A DNA stretch of 64,000 nt, from the NCBI RefSeq assembly GCF_001956915.1, contig NZ_MLJO01000026.1, positions 62,001 to 126,000 on the forward strand. The letters are read 5' to 3'. Origin of the DNA: Intrasporangium flavum (GTDB lineage Bacteria; Actinomycetota; Actinomycetes; Actinomycetales; Dermatophilaceae). The notes under the pieces were generated by a model, which made no database searches, was not told the DNA's origin, and was given only the letters and a program-made list of their open reading frames with translations. Position numbers and translations under genes: made by a program. Shown piece by piece: positions 1-8,757 of this stretch (its first letter is position 1; the number at the start of each line of letters is the position of its first letter).

Positions 1-1017
1 CGTGTACATTCGATAATCCACCTCGGCGAGGAATCCCCGCCTGAGTCCAGTGACCAGGTCCACGGTTACCAGCGGTTCACCGAACGTGTCCTCGATGTTC
101 GCACCGTCAGGTCGCCAGGGTGTAGCCGTTAGGCCAAGAAGAAAAGGACCAGTCGCGGCTCCCGCCGTCAGTTCGCGCAAGACCCTTTGGTACATGACCG
201 CACCGGCGTGATGGCACTCGTCAACAAGAACTACATCGAAGGGTGCAAGATCCCATCCTTTTTCTACCGCAGCATGGAGGCTGTCTATGCAGGCGAAGAC
301 ATTGTCGGCTCGATCCAATTGCTCGCTTGGAGGATGCTCGAGACCGTTCCAAATCAATGTCGACTCTCGAGGGGTCAGGGTCGGCCAGAACGCCCGCTCG
401 AGCTGATAAACCAGCGGGTTGGTATGCGCGATCGCTAGCACTCGAAGTGAGCGCTGCATACGCGCACGCCGAATTGATTCGGCAGCAACGTAAGTCTTCC
501 CGAGGCCAGTTGCCAAAACGACCAAGGCCCTCCGCGCTGGACCGTGCAGCAGACCATTAGTAACCATCTCAATGGCATTTTCTTGATATGGGCGCCTTTC
601 GTATCGATCGGCCGACGACTCCGACGGACTTACCGTAGGGAGGGTGGCGGCCATTTCTAACAGCTTTCGCCTGTCCCAAAGTTGCAGGGGAATACCTTCG
701 GATAACAGAATCCGCCTCTGGCCGAGCGCTTCTCTTGTAAATCCCCCCATTGAGACGACCACAGGTACTTCTGCCCGGTATAAGCGCAAGGCAGCCAAAG
801 TTTGATCCACCGTATCGGTAGACGCCGGCCGATTCCACTTCTTCACCTGAAAGAGCCACCGCTTACCCCCCCGGTGCCCAATCACGTCCGCTCCACCGTC
901 ACTCGATTGACCCACTTGGCGCACGCCCGAGAAGCCTCGAAGATTGAGAAGACGGAAGACGAGCCTTTCGAAGCCCTGCCACGAGATATCTCTGAGTGCT
1001 GAATCGTCGAAGAACAC
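1..1017 (-). CDS. Mrr-type nuclease fused to SF2 (DEAD/DEAH) helicase, partial
   Basis: The gene starts at GTG 1017, two bases after the stop of the GHKL gene, and runs off the left edge with about 339 codons visible. Residues 1-100 resemble an Mrr/PD-(D/E)XK restriction fold: WQGFERLVFRLL near 13-24, then DGGADV (D44) and FQVKKW (Q57, K59), the usual D...QxK arrangement. A superfamily 2 helicase follows, with Walker A ATGLGKT near 166, motif II DECH near 265 and motif III LTATPWR near 298. The helicase C-lobe lies outside the window. A nuclease-helicase fusion next to a GHKL ATPase, Vsr and Dcm fits the restriction subunit of a predicted modification-dependent or R-M defence system. Base composition is clearly lower in GC than the right half of the window. 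The domains are secure; the role as effector nuclease is inferred. Confidence 0.85.
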   Translation of the reverse strand, partial: MFFDDSALRDISWQGFERLVFRLLNLRGFSGVRQVGQSSDGGADVIGHRGGKRWLFQVKKWNRPASTDTVDQTLAALRLYRAEVPVVVSMGGFTREALGQRRILLSEGIPLQLWDRRKLLEMAATLPTVSPSESSADRYERRPYQENAIEMVTNGLLHGPARRALVVLATGLGKTYVAAESIRRARMQRSLRVLAIAHTNPLVYQLERAFWPTLTPRESTLIWNGLEHPPSEQLDRADNVFACIDSLHAAVEKGWDLAPFDVVLVDECHHAGAVMYQRVLRELTAGAATGPFLLGLTATPWRPDGANIEDTFGEPLVTVDLVTGLRRGFLAEVDYRMYT

Positions 1018-1019
1018 GT

Positions 1020-3533
1020 TTACACCAGGCGACTGTTCAGGAAGTCAACCGAAGCTCGCGAACGCTGCGCAGTTAGAGGCTCTGGCATGTTGTATCGAAG
1101 GAAGGAGGCACAGTCCTCGAGACAGTTTCGATACTTACTGGCAAGCTCCCCGCGAACCTCAGCCAGAACGGTTCCCTCCAATCCTTCGATCGACGTGTAG
1201 GAGACGCTCCAGACGCCGCCGTCAAAGAATATATCGGGCCGCGAATTGAACAATTTTACGACCGTCTCGGGTGAGACATACGCGAGGTATTCACCTGTGC
1301 TGCGCCACTGGGCAATACTGCTAATGTCCTGCCCCATCCCCATGATATTAGATACCAGGCTGCGCTGCTCATGTTCGGACAGGTCCGCATAGAAGGTCTG
1401 CGCCGTGGGCTCGTCGGCCAATTGCGGAAGCTTCCCCCGGAGGATGTCGAATAGTGCGGTGATATCTGCACGGATTTTCTCAACGCTATCCTCTAAGGAA
1501 TCCGCATACAGGCTAAGGGTCTTAGCTGTTATGGCAGGAAGGGAGTGCAAGCCGAGCAGGCTTGGCTTCAGCATGCTCCGGTTCGTTTCGTAAAGATACT
1601 GCGCCAGTTCTAAGGCCACAGCATATTCGGGACGGCTTCGATAAGCTTTGAACAGTGCATGCGAGGGGTCCAGGAAGACCTCGATGTTTTCGCCCCGGAA
1701 ACTCAACAGCGGGATTGCCGGCTTGCGATGAACAGGAGTTATGGCGCCGGTGGTTAGATGGACCCGGACATCCACCGGATGACTATGCGAACCATCCGCC
1801 ATCTCGATGGATGCGCCAGACAAGCTGAGGTCGTCGCTGAGGTGGCTAATGCTCAAGAGGTACTCCCTTGACCCAAGGCTTGGCGTCCCTCGCGGCCTTG
1901 CGCACTCCGAGCAGAGTTCCAGTTCCTCGCTATTGATCGAGCCGCACACTTCACAGGTCCACGGCTCTTCAACGTCTGGTATTTGCGACGTGCCACATTT
2001 GGGGCAGATAGCGGCCGACATCGGGATGATTTCGTCGCACGCATCGTTGACGCATTCCTGCCCGTGAAGAACGTGGTTGCAGACGCCGCAAATTTCACTC
2101 GTCGTGAGGTTCTCCGCTCCGCATTCGGGACATTCGATCAGGGGTTCTGGTGGCGGCTGATCCGCTGCCTCCACGAGCTTCCACCACTCGGCATCTTCCC
2201 GATATCCGGGAACTCTAGCGAGGAAGTGCCCGTAATACTCCTTCTCCACCTGTCGGCTGATGCGCTTAGGCTTTCCAGCATCGTCGTCCCAGTAGCCCAT
2301 GTACATGTCGGCGCGCCCGGGGGTGCGCACTCGTCTGAAACCTTGATAGAGCTTGAAAAGCGGGCTTGTGTTCGAATCGGCGCCGGGTTGGTTCGGCTGA
2401 AGCGAACTGCGTCCGCGCACGAACTCAATAGCGCGCACCCATTCTTCACTAGCTCTCGTGAAGTCCTGCTTCATAAAGTCCACCGGCACGTGGTCTAGAT
2501 GCAGTTCACCAACGATCCTGCCGTATGGTTGGTCAATGGGGTAGTCCCGCACAGTGCCGGTCCTGAATTCGTTTTCAAACTCGAAGAATGCCCTTTTCTC
2601 GCCCACGAGAATGGCGCGTCCATTACGGATGACATCGATCCCATAATTGGTCTCATTGTCGAACCGTTGAATGCCGATCCAGCCAGTAACCCGTTCTTCG
2701 ATGGTGCGCAGGCTGGCACTTTTGCATTCGGCGCATTGGAGCAAGCCACCTGCCACTAACGCGTAGCACTCGGCGCATCGCGTCTGGTTCGCGAGGACCT
2801 GGTTGATATTCATTACAGCAGGAATCTGGCCGTGGCCCTTACGCTCCACGAACCGGGATCGGTCCCACACACAATGTTCGTGCGCCTCCACCTGGTTGCC
2901 ATTCACTGTAATGCGAACACCGTTTTGAATAAGCGTTGCGTAGCGCCTGCCAAGTTCCCTGCGAATTGTCGGCTGTCCATAGTTCGCCAGCAGATCTATG
3001 ACGCCACGGTTCTTATGGCCGAGCGGCCACCAGTCGGAAATTTCGACGACCGTGCCGTGCGTGAAGCCGCCCGGTTTGGCAATTCGCCCATCCGGGATGG
3101 TGTAACTGCGATTCTGTTGCATCTGGGGCAGGTCGATCACTGCCTCGAGCGCAGTCGAGTCTTCCCGGCGCGCGGTGATCAGTCTGGTGCGGCGACCTAA
3201 TTTGCCGGACGAGATGTTGAAGCCCATGCCAAAAAGACCAAGACTGTCATAAGGATTGTTACTGGAATAGCCGGCAGTGATCGCACTCTGCGTGGCTTCG
3301 GGCGACATCCCAGGGCCATTATCCTGGATTCTAATGCGGCCTTCACCTCGTTGCACCTCCGCTCGTCCTGGTATCTGGATCGCGATGAGCGGGAATTCGA
3401 TTGGGTCGCCTCTCAACTCAGCGATCTTTAAAGCATCAATGGCGTTGTCAATCAATTCAGAGAGGGCATCGAGTGGGCTTAGTGGCGTGTACGTCAAGGC
3501 CATGAGAATGCGCGGGTCCGGTGTGATATCCAA
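1020..3533 (-). CDS. GHKL (MORC/MutL-like) ATPase with zinc ribbons
   Basis: An 837-residue protein starting at TTG 3533 behind a GAGGAGAG Shine-Dalgarno. The N-terminus is a GHKL (Hsp90/MutL/MORC) ATP-binding fold: N-box SELIDNAIDA (E26, N30), DNGPGM (71-76) and the G2 lid loop GLFGMGFN (99-106). A four-cysteine ribbon lies near 251-268. Three more cysteine clusters of the CPECG...CGVC, CVNDAC...CPKCG and CEVCG...CSEC kind lie near 466-541, the last resembling a RanBP2-type finger. The rest is unassigned. Prokaryotic MORC-like ATPases have been predicted by comparative genomics to act as ATP-driven clamps in restriction systems, alongside SF2 helicase-nucleases, Dcm and Vsr, which is the neighbourhood here. 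It is probably co-transcribed with the helicase. A MutL repair role is less likely because no MutL C-terminal domain is visible. Confidence 0.85.
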   Translation of the reverse strand: MDITPDPRILMALTYTPLSPLDALSELIDNAIDALKIAELRGDPIEFPLIAIQIPGRAEVQRGEGRIRIQDNGPGMSPEATQSAITAGYSSNNPYDSLGLFGMGFNISSGKLGRRTRLITARREDSTALEAVIDLPQMQQNRSYTIPDGRIAKPGGFTHGTVVEISDWWPLGHKNRGVIDLLANYGQPTIRRELGRRYATLIQNGVRITVNGNQVEAHEHCVWDRSRFVERKGHGQIPAVMNINQVLANQTRCAECYALVAGGLLQCAECKSASLRTIEERVTGWIGIQRFDNETNYGIDVIRNGRAILVGEKRAFFEFENEFRTGTVRDYPIDQPYGRIVGELHLDHVPVDFMKQDFTRASEEWVRAIEFVRGRSSLQPNQPGADSNTSPLFKLYQGFRRVRTPGRADMYMGYWDDDAGKPKRISRQVEKEYYGHFLARVPGYREDAEWWKLVEAADQPPPEPLIECPECGAENLTTSEICGVCNHVLHGQECVNDACDEIIPMSAAICPKCGTSQIPDVEEPWTCEVCGSINSEELELCSECARPRGTPSLGSREYLLSISHLSDDLSLSGASIEMADGSHSHPVDVRVHLTTGAITPVHRKPAIPLLSFRGENIEVFLDPSHALFKAYRSRPEYAVALELAQYLYETNRSMLKPSLLGLHSLPAITAKTLSLYADSLEDSVEKIRADITALFDILRGKLPQLADEPTAQTFYADLSEHEQRSLVSNIMGMGQDISSIAQWRSTGEYLAYVSPETVVKLFNSRPDIFFDGGVWSVSYTSIEGLEGTVLAEVRGELASKYRNCLEDCASFLRYNMPEPLTAQRSRASVDFLNSRLV

Positions 3534-3754
3534 CAGGCTCTCCTCGTTGGCGTGGCTCAGTGCCCTCTAACAGGCAGTCATCTTGGAGTGACATCATGCC
3601 CTACTTCCAACGGCCTTCACGGCTTCGCTCGCTGCTGGGTGGGTTGGGCAGGCAAGGGCGTAACGGCTGCAGCTTCGCGCATACGCTCCGGGAGTTGCTG
3701 CTTGCCGCCGCCCAGCTAGTGGCTCGCCCGCTCTCCGCGGTAGGTCGAGACGAT

Positions 3755-4207
3755 TCATGCTTCTTGGAGTGCCTCGACCACCGTGCGAGTTGAAACTTCG
3801 AGGGGTTCATGCTCCCATATGCGCAGTACAATCCAGCCCGCCTCCACGAGCGCCGCGTTCGCGGCGGTGTCCCTGGCAACCGTGCGCTGAAGCTTTGGTC
3901 CCCAATACCAATCATTGATGCGTGGTCTACTTCCGTGCAATGGGCAAGAATGCCAAAAGCACCCATCAACGAACACAGCGACACGGCGGCGCGTGAAGAC
4001 GATGTCGGGACGCACCCGCACATCCTCCAGATCGATGCGAAAGTCTTTGCGGAACCGGTAGCCGAGTCTGTGGAGCTGCCGACGGAGGCGCACCTCGGGC
4101 TGCGTGTCAGCCCGCCGGTTGGCTCGCATGTTCCGGGATCGGCCCGGGTTGAGGGCCGTAGGGTGGCGCGGGAACGGCACGCTCACTCCACGAGGATGGT
4201 CTGACAT
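3755..4207 (-). CDS. vsr: Very short patch repair endonuclease Vsr
   Basis: About 150 residues from ATG 4207 (MSDHPRG); a second possible start is MRANRRAD at 4129. The family signature is clear: NMRANRRADTQPEVRLRR, then RPDIVF with the metal-binding aspartate, and FVDGCFWHSCPLH with the paired cysteines and histidines of the Vsr zinc/active-site region. Length fits the family (about 130-160). Vsr nicks 5' of the T in T:G mismatches created when 5-methylcytosine deaminates, so it protects sites methylated by a partner C5-methyltransferase. That partner is encoded divergently 105 bp away. The 220 bp between this gene and the GHKL gene shows no supportable coding sequence. Confidence 0.9.
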   Translation of the reverse strand: MSDHPRGVSVPFPRHPTALNPGRSRNMRANRRADTQPEVRLRRQLHRLGYRFRKDFRIDLEDVRVRPDIVFTRRRVAVFVDGCFWHSCPLHGSRPRINDWYWGPKLQRTVARDTAANAALVEAGWIVLRIWEHEPLEVSTRTVVEALQEA

Positions 4208-4312
4208 GATTCCTACTGACCTGGCCGGGTGTGGCGAACGCGATCGTGTCGGCTGCCTGGTCCAGAATAGAGCTCGGCCGCGCTGCGGTTCGACCATCGC
4301 AGGAGAGCAGAC
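4208..4312. promoter_or_regulatory. Divergent vsr/dcm intergenic promoter region
   Basis: 105 bp separate the divergent vsr and dcm starts, so at least one promoter for each should lie here. The dcm side ends in an AGGAGAG Shine-Dalgarno about six bases before GTG 4313. No convincing -35/-10 pair or operator was identified by eye. Putting methylase and repair enzyme on divergent promoters would allow methylation to be established before the restriction genes are expressed; that is inference. Confidence 0.4.
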
Positions 4313-5590
4313 GTGGACAAGCTGACCGTCATCGAGATCTGTGCCGGCGCCGGGGGACAGGCGCTCGGGCTAGAGCAAGCTGGCTTCGAGCACACGGTCG
4401 CGATCGAGATCGATTCGCATGCCGCAACGACGCTTCGATCCAACTTGGGAGCTGACCGCGTTCGCGAGGGCGACGTGGCCGACCGGCACGTCTGGGACCC
4501 TCGGGAGTTCACGGGCCGGGTGGACCTACTGGCGGGCGGGGTACCGTGTCCTCCTTTTTCGACCGCTGGGAGGCAGTTGGGTGCGCAGGACGAGCGGGAC
4601 CTCTTCGCGTGGGCGGTTGAGACCGCCGGCGTCGTAGCCCCGCGTGCGCTTCTGCTAGAGAACGTCAGGGGCTTGTCGATGCCGCGGTTCGCGGCCTACC
4701 GCCAACACGTGCTCGACAGGCTGCGAGAGCTCGGATACGTCGGTGACTGGCGTCTCCTAAACGCGTCTGATTATGGGGTCGCCCAATTGCGGCCTCGATT
4801 TGTTCTTGTCGCGTTGCGGCGTGAGGACTTCGCGTATTTCTCATGGCCGGAAGCTGCGCCTACTTCAAAGACCGTTGGCTCCGAATTGCAAAGCATGATG
4901 TCTGAGGGCAAGTGGGAGCACGCCGCTGAGTGGGCAAGCATGGCGGACGGCATCGCACCCACGATTGTCGGAGGCAGCAAGAGACATGGGGGTGCCGATC
5001 TTGGACCTACCCGGGCGAAAGCCGCTTGGCGGCGGCTGGCTGTGGACGGAATGGGCGTCGCGGACGCGCCACCGAAATTCGGAGAACCCCGCCCTTCTGT
5101 TAAACCGCCCAGGCTCACAGTCGAGATGGTAGCCCGACTGCAGGGATGGGACGCCGACGACCCGGCTCATCGCACATGGCTGGAGAATCTAAGTGGCCGC
5201 AAGACGGCTAAATACCGTCAAATAGGAAATGCGTTCCCACCGCCGGTGGCGAGGGCAGTCGGTACACAGATAGCCCTAGCTCTCAGTCACAGCGGCGCCC
5301 CCCGTAGCCAGAGTGAGCAGATCGATCCGGTCCATGACGATGTTTATAGGGTTCTGCGCGAGGCGTCCGGGTTTATCACGGCAGACGCTATCATCACAGC
5401 CGTTTCCAACGGGCTAGACGCACCCACGCTCGAGCGCCGCATGGCCCACCTCTCAGCGGACTTTGCAATTGAAGTCAAGACCACTGCGAAGGGACCAGCC
5501 TATAAGCTCGGGCAGTTCAAGGCGTTCACCGGTCAGGAAGATCATCATCGATTTGATTACTTGACCCGCTACCGTTCGAAGGTTAGCTAA
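4313..5590 (+). CDS. dcm: DNA (cytosine-5-)-methyltransferase, Dcm family
   Basis: 425 residues from GTG 4313. All diagnostic C5-methyltransferase motifs are visible in order: motif I EICAGAGGQALGLEQAGF (SAM binding, residues 8-25), motif IV GVPCPPFSTAG with the catalytic Cys (near 78), motif VI LLENVRGL, motif VIII QLRPRFVLVALR, a target-recognition region of about 110 residues, and motif X QIGNAFPPPVARAVG (near 302). About 100 further residues after motif X resemble a winged-helix domain (DDVYRVLREASGFITADAI), which is beyond the minimal enzyme. It should methylate cytosine at an unknown target. With Vsr, GHKL ATPase and Mrr-helicase it forms the modification half of the adjacent system. 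Confidence 0.95.
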   Translation: MDKLTVIEICAGAGGQALGLEQAGFEHTVAIEIDSHAATTLRSNLGADRVREGDVADRHVWDPREFTGRVDLLAGGVPCPPFSTAGRQLGAQDERDLFAWAVETAGVVAPRALLLENVRGLSMPRFAAYRQHVLDRLRELGYVGDWRLLNASDYGVAQLRPRFVLVALRREDFAYFSWPEAAPTSKTVGSELQSMMSEGKWEHAAEWASMADGIAPTIVGGSKRHGGADLGPTRAKAAWRRLAVDGMGVADAPPKFGEPRPSVKPPRLTVEMVARLQGWDADDPAHRTWLENLSGRKTAKYRQIGNAFPPPVARAVGTQIALALSHSGAPRSQSEQIDPVHDDVYRVLREASGFITADAIITAVSNGLDAPTLERRMAHLSADFAIEVKTTAKGPAYKLGQFKAFTGQEDHHRFDYLTRYRSKVS

Positions 5591-5786
5591 CAGATAGTCG
5601 CTTTCCTCGCGCCTTCCGCTCACTTTGCGCGCATATACGCTCCGGAGCGAGAGATGTGCAGCCTCCAAGTCGGCGATGGCCCCTTCTGCTGCGCGGCTTC
5701 CGCCATTTCTTCGACTTGTTGTCCTGTTCGATGGCAAGCGCCAGCTGCTCGAACATGCTCTCATCAAGAGCTTTGACTTCTGCCAC
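5583..5786 (-). CDS. Small hypothetical protein, possibly frameshifted
   Basis: A 67-codon frame from GTG 5786 overlaps the 3' end of dcm by eight bases. Its first 30 residues (MAEVKALDESMFEQLALAIE...) look like a normal helical protein. After about residue 31 the frame turns Arg/Ser-rich. A neighbouring frame then reads plausibly (AIADLEAAHLSLRSVYARKV, then SGRREESDYLLANL), suggesting a frameshift near 5675-5695. No family is recognised. It would follow the small gene at 5796-6086 with nine bases between them. Existence as a functional gene is uncertain. Confidence 0.3.
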   Translation of the reverse strand: MAEVKALDESMFEQLALAIEQDNKSKKWRKPRSRRGHRRLGGCTSLAPERICAQSERKARGKRLSVS

Positions 5787-5795
5787 GGTGGGAAT

Positions 5796-6086
5796 CTAGT
5801 AGCACTTCGCTGCTGGAAATTCGGCGGCTTGTCCGAGCAGCCAGCTCGGAACCATGATGACGGCACGTACTTCAGCCGCCACCTCCTGCGGCGTCAGGGC
5901 CGTACCCCATAGGGCGGCCTGCAGCCCATCCAGCCAAGCAACAGGCTTTGGTCGTTGCTCGTTCAGGTGTGAGACGAAGATGATGGTGGACAAGAAGCCC
6001 CACGGCGCACCGTTAGGCCGGACCTCGTCGAGCCGCGCGACGCCACCGCGTTCTGCACGGGGTGCGGAGCCTCGCGGGGCGGTCAT
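5796..6086 (-). CDS. Small hypothetical protein
   Basis: A 96-residue frame from ATG 6086. The central and C-terminal part (WGFLSTIIFVSHLNEQ, then LTPQEVAAEVRAVIMVPSWL) has a balanced, protein-like composition with hydrophobic segments. The first 25 residues are Arg/Ala-rich, so the start may be later. No family is recognised. It lies between dcm and the Hsp70 operon, pointing toward dcm, with a possible second small gene directly downstream. It may be a remnant of earlier island content. Confidence 0.35.
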   Translation of the reverse strand: MTAPRGSAPRAERGGVARLDEVRPNGAPWGFLSTIIFVSHLNEQRPKPVAWLDGLQAALWGTALTPQEVAAEVRAVIMVPSWLLGQAAEFPAAKCY

Positions 6087-6134
6087 GCGCCCTGGCCGCA
6101 GCCTAAGAACTGGCAGGCACCGTCATGGCTAGAG

Positions 6135-6192
6135 GGCTCGCTCAGCATCGCCGTTGAAGTGGTTTCCCTCGACCAGGGGCGCTGAGCGAGCC
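6135..6192. repeat. 12-bp inverted repeat upstream of the Hsp70-type operon
   Basis: Perfect 12-bp arms GGCTCGCTCAGC (6135-6146) and GCTGAGCGAGCC (6181-6192) are separated by 34 bp. The element lies about 145-200 bp before the first gene of the operon that starts at 6338. It could be a protein-binding site, a stem-loop in a leader, or a relic of a mobile element. The sequence alone does not decide. The rest of 6087-6337 shows no supportable gene. Confidence 0.5.
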
Positions 6193-6337
6193 TGGTGGTG
6201 GCCACGACCTGATACCGGCGTCACGCCACAAGAGCGCCTGGAGCAAGGCAATTCAACGCTTCTTCCGAAATGCCTCGCTACCTCGCACTAGCCTGTCGCA
6301 GAGGCAGTCACCATGGTCGGCATCGTGAGGGGGGCAG

Positions 6338-7468
6338 GTGGGTTTCTGGCACACGGGTTACATGGAGTTTCACGAACCAATCGGATTTGGGGACAACTGG
6401 ATGCCGGCACCGCCGAGGAAGCCGGAGTTCGCTTGCCTGGAGTGCGGCTTGGTGTTCTCCACGGAGCGAGACCAGCGAGCTCACCGTTTCGACGGCCACT
6501 TCACCAAGCGTCCGATGTTGATGTTTCGTGGCCGGGAGTGCGGGCGCACGCGCCTAATGGTCACTTCCCCCAGTGTTCCGGCCGACTGGCATGCTGCGGA
6601 TGTCGCCACTATCAGCTTGAATGGGCGGCCAACGACCTTCGAGGCCGCCGCCGAGCATCTGTCCAACGCGAAGCTTGGCGTCCAAACGGTTGCGGTCGCC
6701 CAGGGCCCGCTGGAGCGCACCTTCGAGTTCGACTTCTGTCTGGCTGAAGAGGAGGATCTCCGCCTGGTTGACCAAGCCTTGGAGAAGCTCATCGCCAGCC
6801 GGGAGTTGAGCCTCACCGCGATCGACGCATTCATCATGAGAGCCGGCCGCGGAGAGACTGCTCGCAGGTACCGCGAGGGTCTCGCCAACTACCTGTATGG
6901 CGTGCTCGCACGGGAGGGTCATGATCCCCGTGTGCGGGCCGACTCGTCGGGAGCACAGCTCTACGAGCAGCGCTACAACCGGGCAGTCAACCTTCTCGGT
7001 GCCTTCGACAGGCCAGCAGCCGAAGCGGTCTGCGGTCTCGTTGCCCTGCACTACAACCAGTTCGTTCTGGCCATTCGGAAGACGAACAGCCACAGGGTCT
7101 CCGACGTTGCGGCCCGTTTCAGCTCCATGACGGCCGGATCACCGTTCGTCACGGCAAGCCTCATCGATCGAACTCACGGGAGTTTCGACCAAGCACTTAG
7201 CGACTCCGTGACCGAGGAGCTCATCGCCGTTAGCGCCATGGCTCTCGACGGGTCGGAGCGCACCCCACTTGACCCGGTATTGGGCAAGCTCAACGACTTG
7301 CGCCCCGCCGACCAGTTCAAGGTCCGCCTGATCGCTTCTGAGGTCTTGCTCGCTTCCGGAGACGTCGATGGCGCTCGGCGACACAGCGAAGCGCTTCGCA
7401 ACCATCGAGACGCAGATGCGTGGTACGCCGGCTTCCGAACCCGATTACAAGAGGTACTAAGACCTTGA
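6338..7468 (+). CDS. C2H2 zinc-finger-containing protein of unknown function (first gene of Hsp70-type operon)
   Basis: 376 residues from GTG 6338, preceded by a GAGGGGGG Shine-Dalgarno; ATG 6362 is an alternative. Residues 33-53 (FACLECGLVFSTERDQRAHR then FDGH) form a C-x2-C...H-x4-H finger of the classical C2H2 layout, unusual in bacteria. The remaining 300 residues are mostly helical with no family I recognise; a CRECG-like second Cys pair is not present. The next gene overlaps its stop codon, so it is translationally coupled to the coiled-coil and Hsp70 genes. A nucleic-acid or protein recognition role is possible but is inference. Not identified further. Confidence 0.7.
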   Translation: MGFWHTGYMEFHEPIGFGDNWMPAPPRKPEFACLECGLVFSTERDQRAHRFDGHFTKRPMLMFRGRECGRTRLMVTSPSVPADWHAADVATISLNGRPTTFEAAAEHLSNAKLGVQTVAVAQGPLERTFEFDFCLAEEEDLRLVDQALEKLIASRELSLTAIDAFIMRAGRGETARRYREGLANYLYGVLAREGHDPRVRADSSGAQLYEQRYNRAVNLLGAFDRPAAEAVCGLVALHYNQFVLAIRKTNSHRVSDVAARFSSMTAGSPFVTASLIDRTHGSFDQALSDSVTEELIAVSAMALDGSERTPLDPVLGKLNDLRPADQFKVRLIASEVLLASGDVDGARRHSEALRNHRDADAWYAGFRTRLQEVLRP

Positions 7469-8757
7469 TCGACGACACCGACATGCAGGGCCAGGAGTCA
7501 AGCGCCGTGTTCCCAACCAACGCTGCGCAAGCCGCTGATGCACCGCCTAGCAGCGGTGACACCCAAACTCCCACGCGCGCCGCCCACTTCCCTCGCCGGA
7601 CGGAAGCCACGACAGATTCCACTGACCAAAGAGGCCCCTCCGCGCGGGGAAGGCGCGGCGGGACAGAGCGGGTCGGCAAGAAAGCAGCCAAGCCAGCCAA
7701 ACCGCCCATCATGTCGATTGAAGACCTCGTCCGGGAAGCCTATGAGTCGCACGCGCGTCTCCTTGATTTCCCCACAGACAAGCTCAAGAAGTTGCCGGTC
7801 GTCGACGAGCAGGTCGCTGCTCAAGGCGCGTTGGTGACGTCCTTGGCGCAGGCCGACGCAACTCTGGCTGGTACGTTCAAGCTTTTGCAGTACGTGGCCA
7901 GCCGTGGCGTGCCGCTCGATCGGGGTGAGTCAACGCCGGTGAACTCGGCGCTTCGACGCCTGCGCGATCTCGCGCTGATGGCCCTCGGCATGCACCCGGT
8001 GTTCCGAGTCTGGAAGAAGCAGTTGCTCGATCCCGAGAGCGGTCCGGATCTCACCGCCGAGATTGTGCGGGATTTCGCTCGAAAGGTGACTGCAGAAGAC
8101 CTCGGTATCCCTGAGGATCGGTTCAAGGCCGCAGACAAGGAGCGCCTTGCCAGGAATGCCATCGCCTCCCTCAGCATCCTGCGTGCGCTGCAGCGCGACT
8201 GGACCGTAGATCGCTTCATCTACGAGAGCAACGCAGCCGTATGGGCGTCTGCCGCACCCAAGGGCATCGGCGTCGAGAAGGCTGCGGCACTGATCGGCGC
8301 CTCTCGCGAACCGGATGTCCTGGGTCTCGTCGTGGAAAGTTATGACGCCAAGATTGCCAGCTTGCACCGCAGCGTGGCGAAGTTGGAGAGCGAGGCTGAC
8401 GCTGCTCGCAATCGAGGGGTTCGGCTTTCGACTGACCTTCGCGCCGCCGCTGAGCGAGAGGCTGCAGCGAACGCAAGAGCAGAGTCATTCTCCGCTGAGA
8501 TCGTGCGCTTGCAGAAGGAGCTCAGGGCCGAGCGGGACCACCGAGTGGTCGACAAGAGCCATATGGCCAGCGACTACGAGACGCTCCGGACGCGCATCGT
8601 CCGGAGACTGAGCGGAGAGGTTGATCTCCTGACGGATGCCCTCCATGCCCTCCGCAATGGCGCCTCACCGGTTGCCGAGGAGTTCCTCGACCGTTCCCTC
8701 TTGGCGCTTTCCCGCGAGGTCGAACAGTTGAAGGATGCCGCAGGGGGTCTGGCATGA
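7465..8757 (+). CDS. Coiled-coil protein of unknown function (Hsp70-type operon)
   Basis: 430 residues if translation starts at TTG 7465, which overlaps the previous stop (TTGA) and has GAGG ten bases upstream; ATG 7483 and GTG 7420 are alternatives. The first 80 residues are low-complexity, basic and Pro/Ser-rich, probably disordered. The middle is globular and helical (SIEDLVREAYESHARLLDF to VGVEKAA-like segments). About 295-380 is a strong coiled coil (AKLESEADAARNRGVRLSTD and following heptads). No catalytic motif is seen. Its stop overlaps the Hsp70 start as ATGA. A co-chaperone-like or scaffold role for the Hsp70 is a reasonable guess only. Confidence 0.75.
   Translation: MIDDTDMQGQESSAVFPTNAAQAADAPPSSGDTQTPTRAAHFPRRTEATTDSTDQRGPSARGRRGGTERVGKKAAKPAKPPIMSIEDLVREAYESHARLLDFPTDKLKKLPVVDEQVAAQGALVTSLAQADATLAGTFKLLQYVASRGVPLDRGESTPVNSALRRLRDLALMALGMHPVFRVWKKQLLDPESGPDLTAEIVRDFARKVTAEDLGIPEDRFKAADKERLARNAIASLSILRALQRDWTVDRFIYESNAAVWASAAPKGIGVEKAAALIGASREPDVLGLVVESYDAKIASLHRSVAKLESEADAARNRGVRLSTDLRAAAEREAAANARAESFSAEIVRLQKELRAERDHRVVDKSHMASDYETLRTRIVRRLSGEVDLLTDALHALRNGASPVAEEFLDRSLLALSREVEQLKDAAGGLA

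Noticed and set aside
1020..3533. DNA mismatch-repair MutL
   Set aside because: Only the GHKL ATPase fold is shared. There is no MutL C-terminal dimerisation or endonuclease domain, and zinc ribbons and R-M neighbours point elsewhere.
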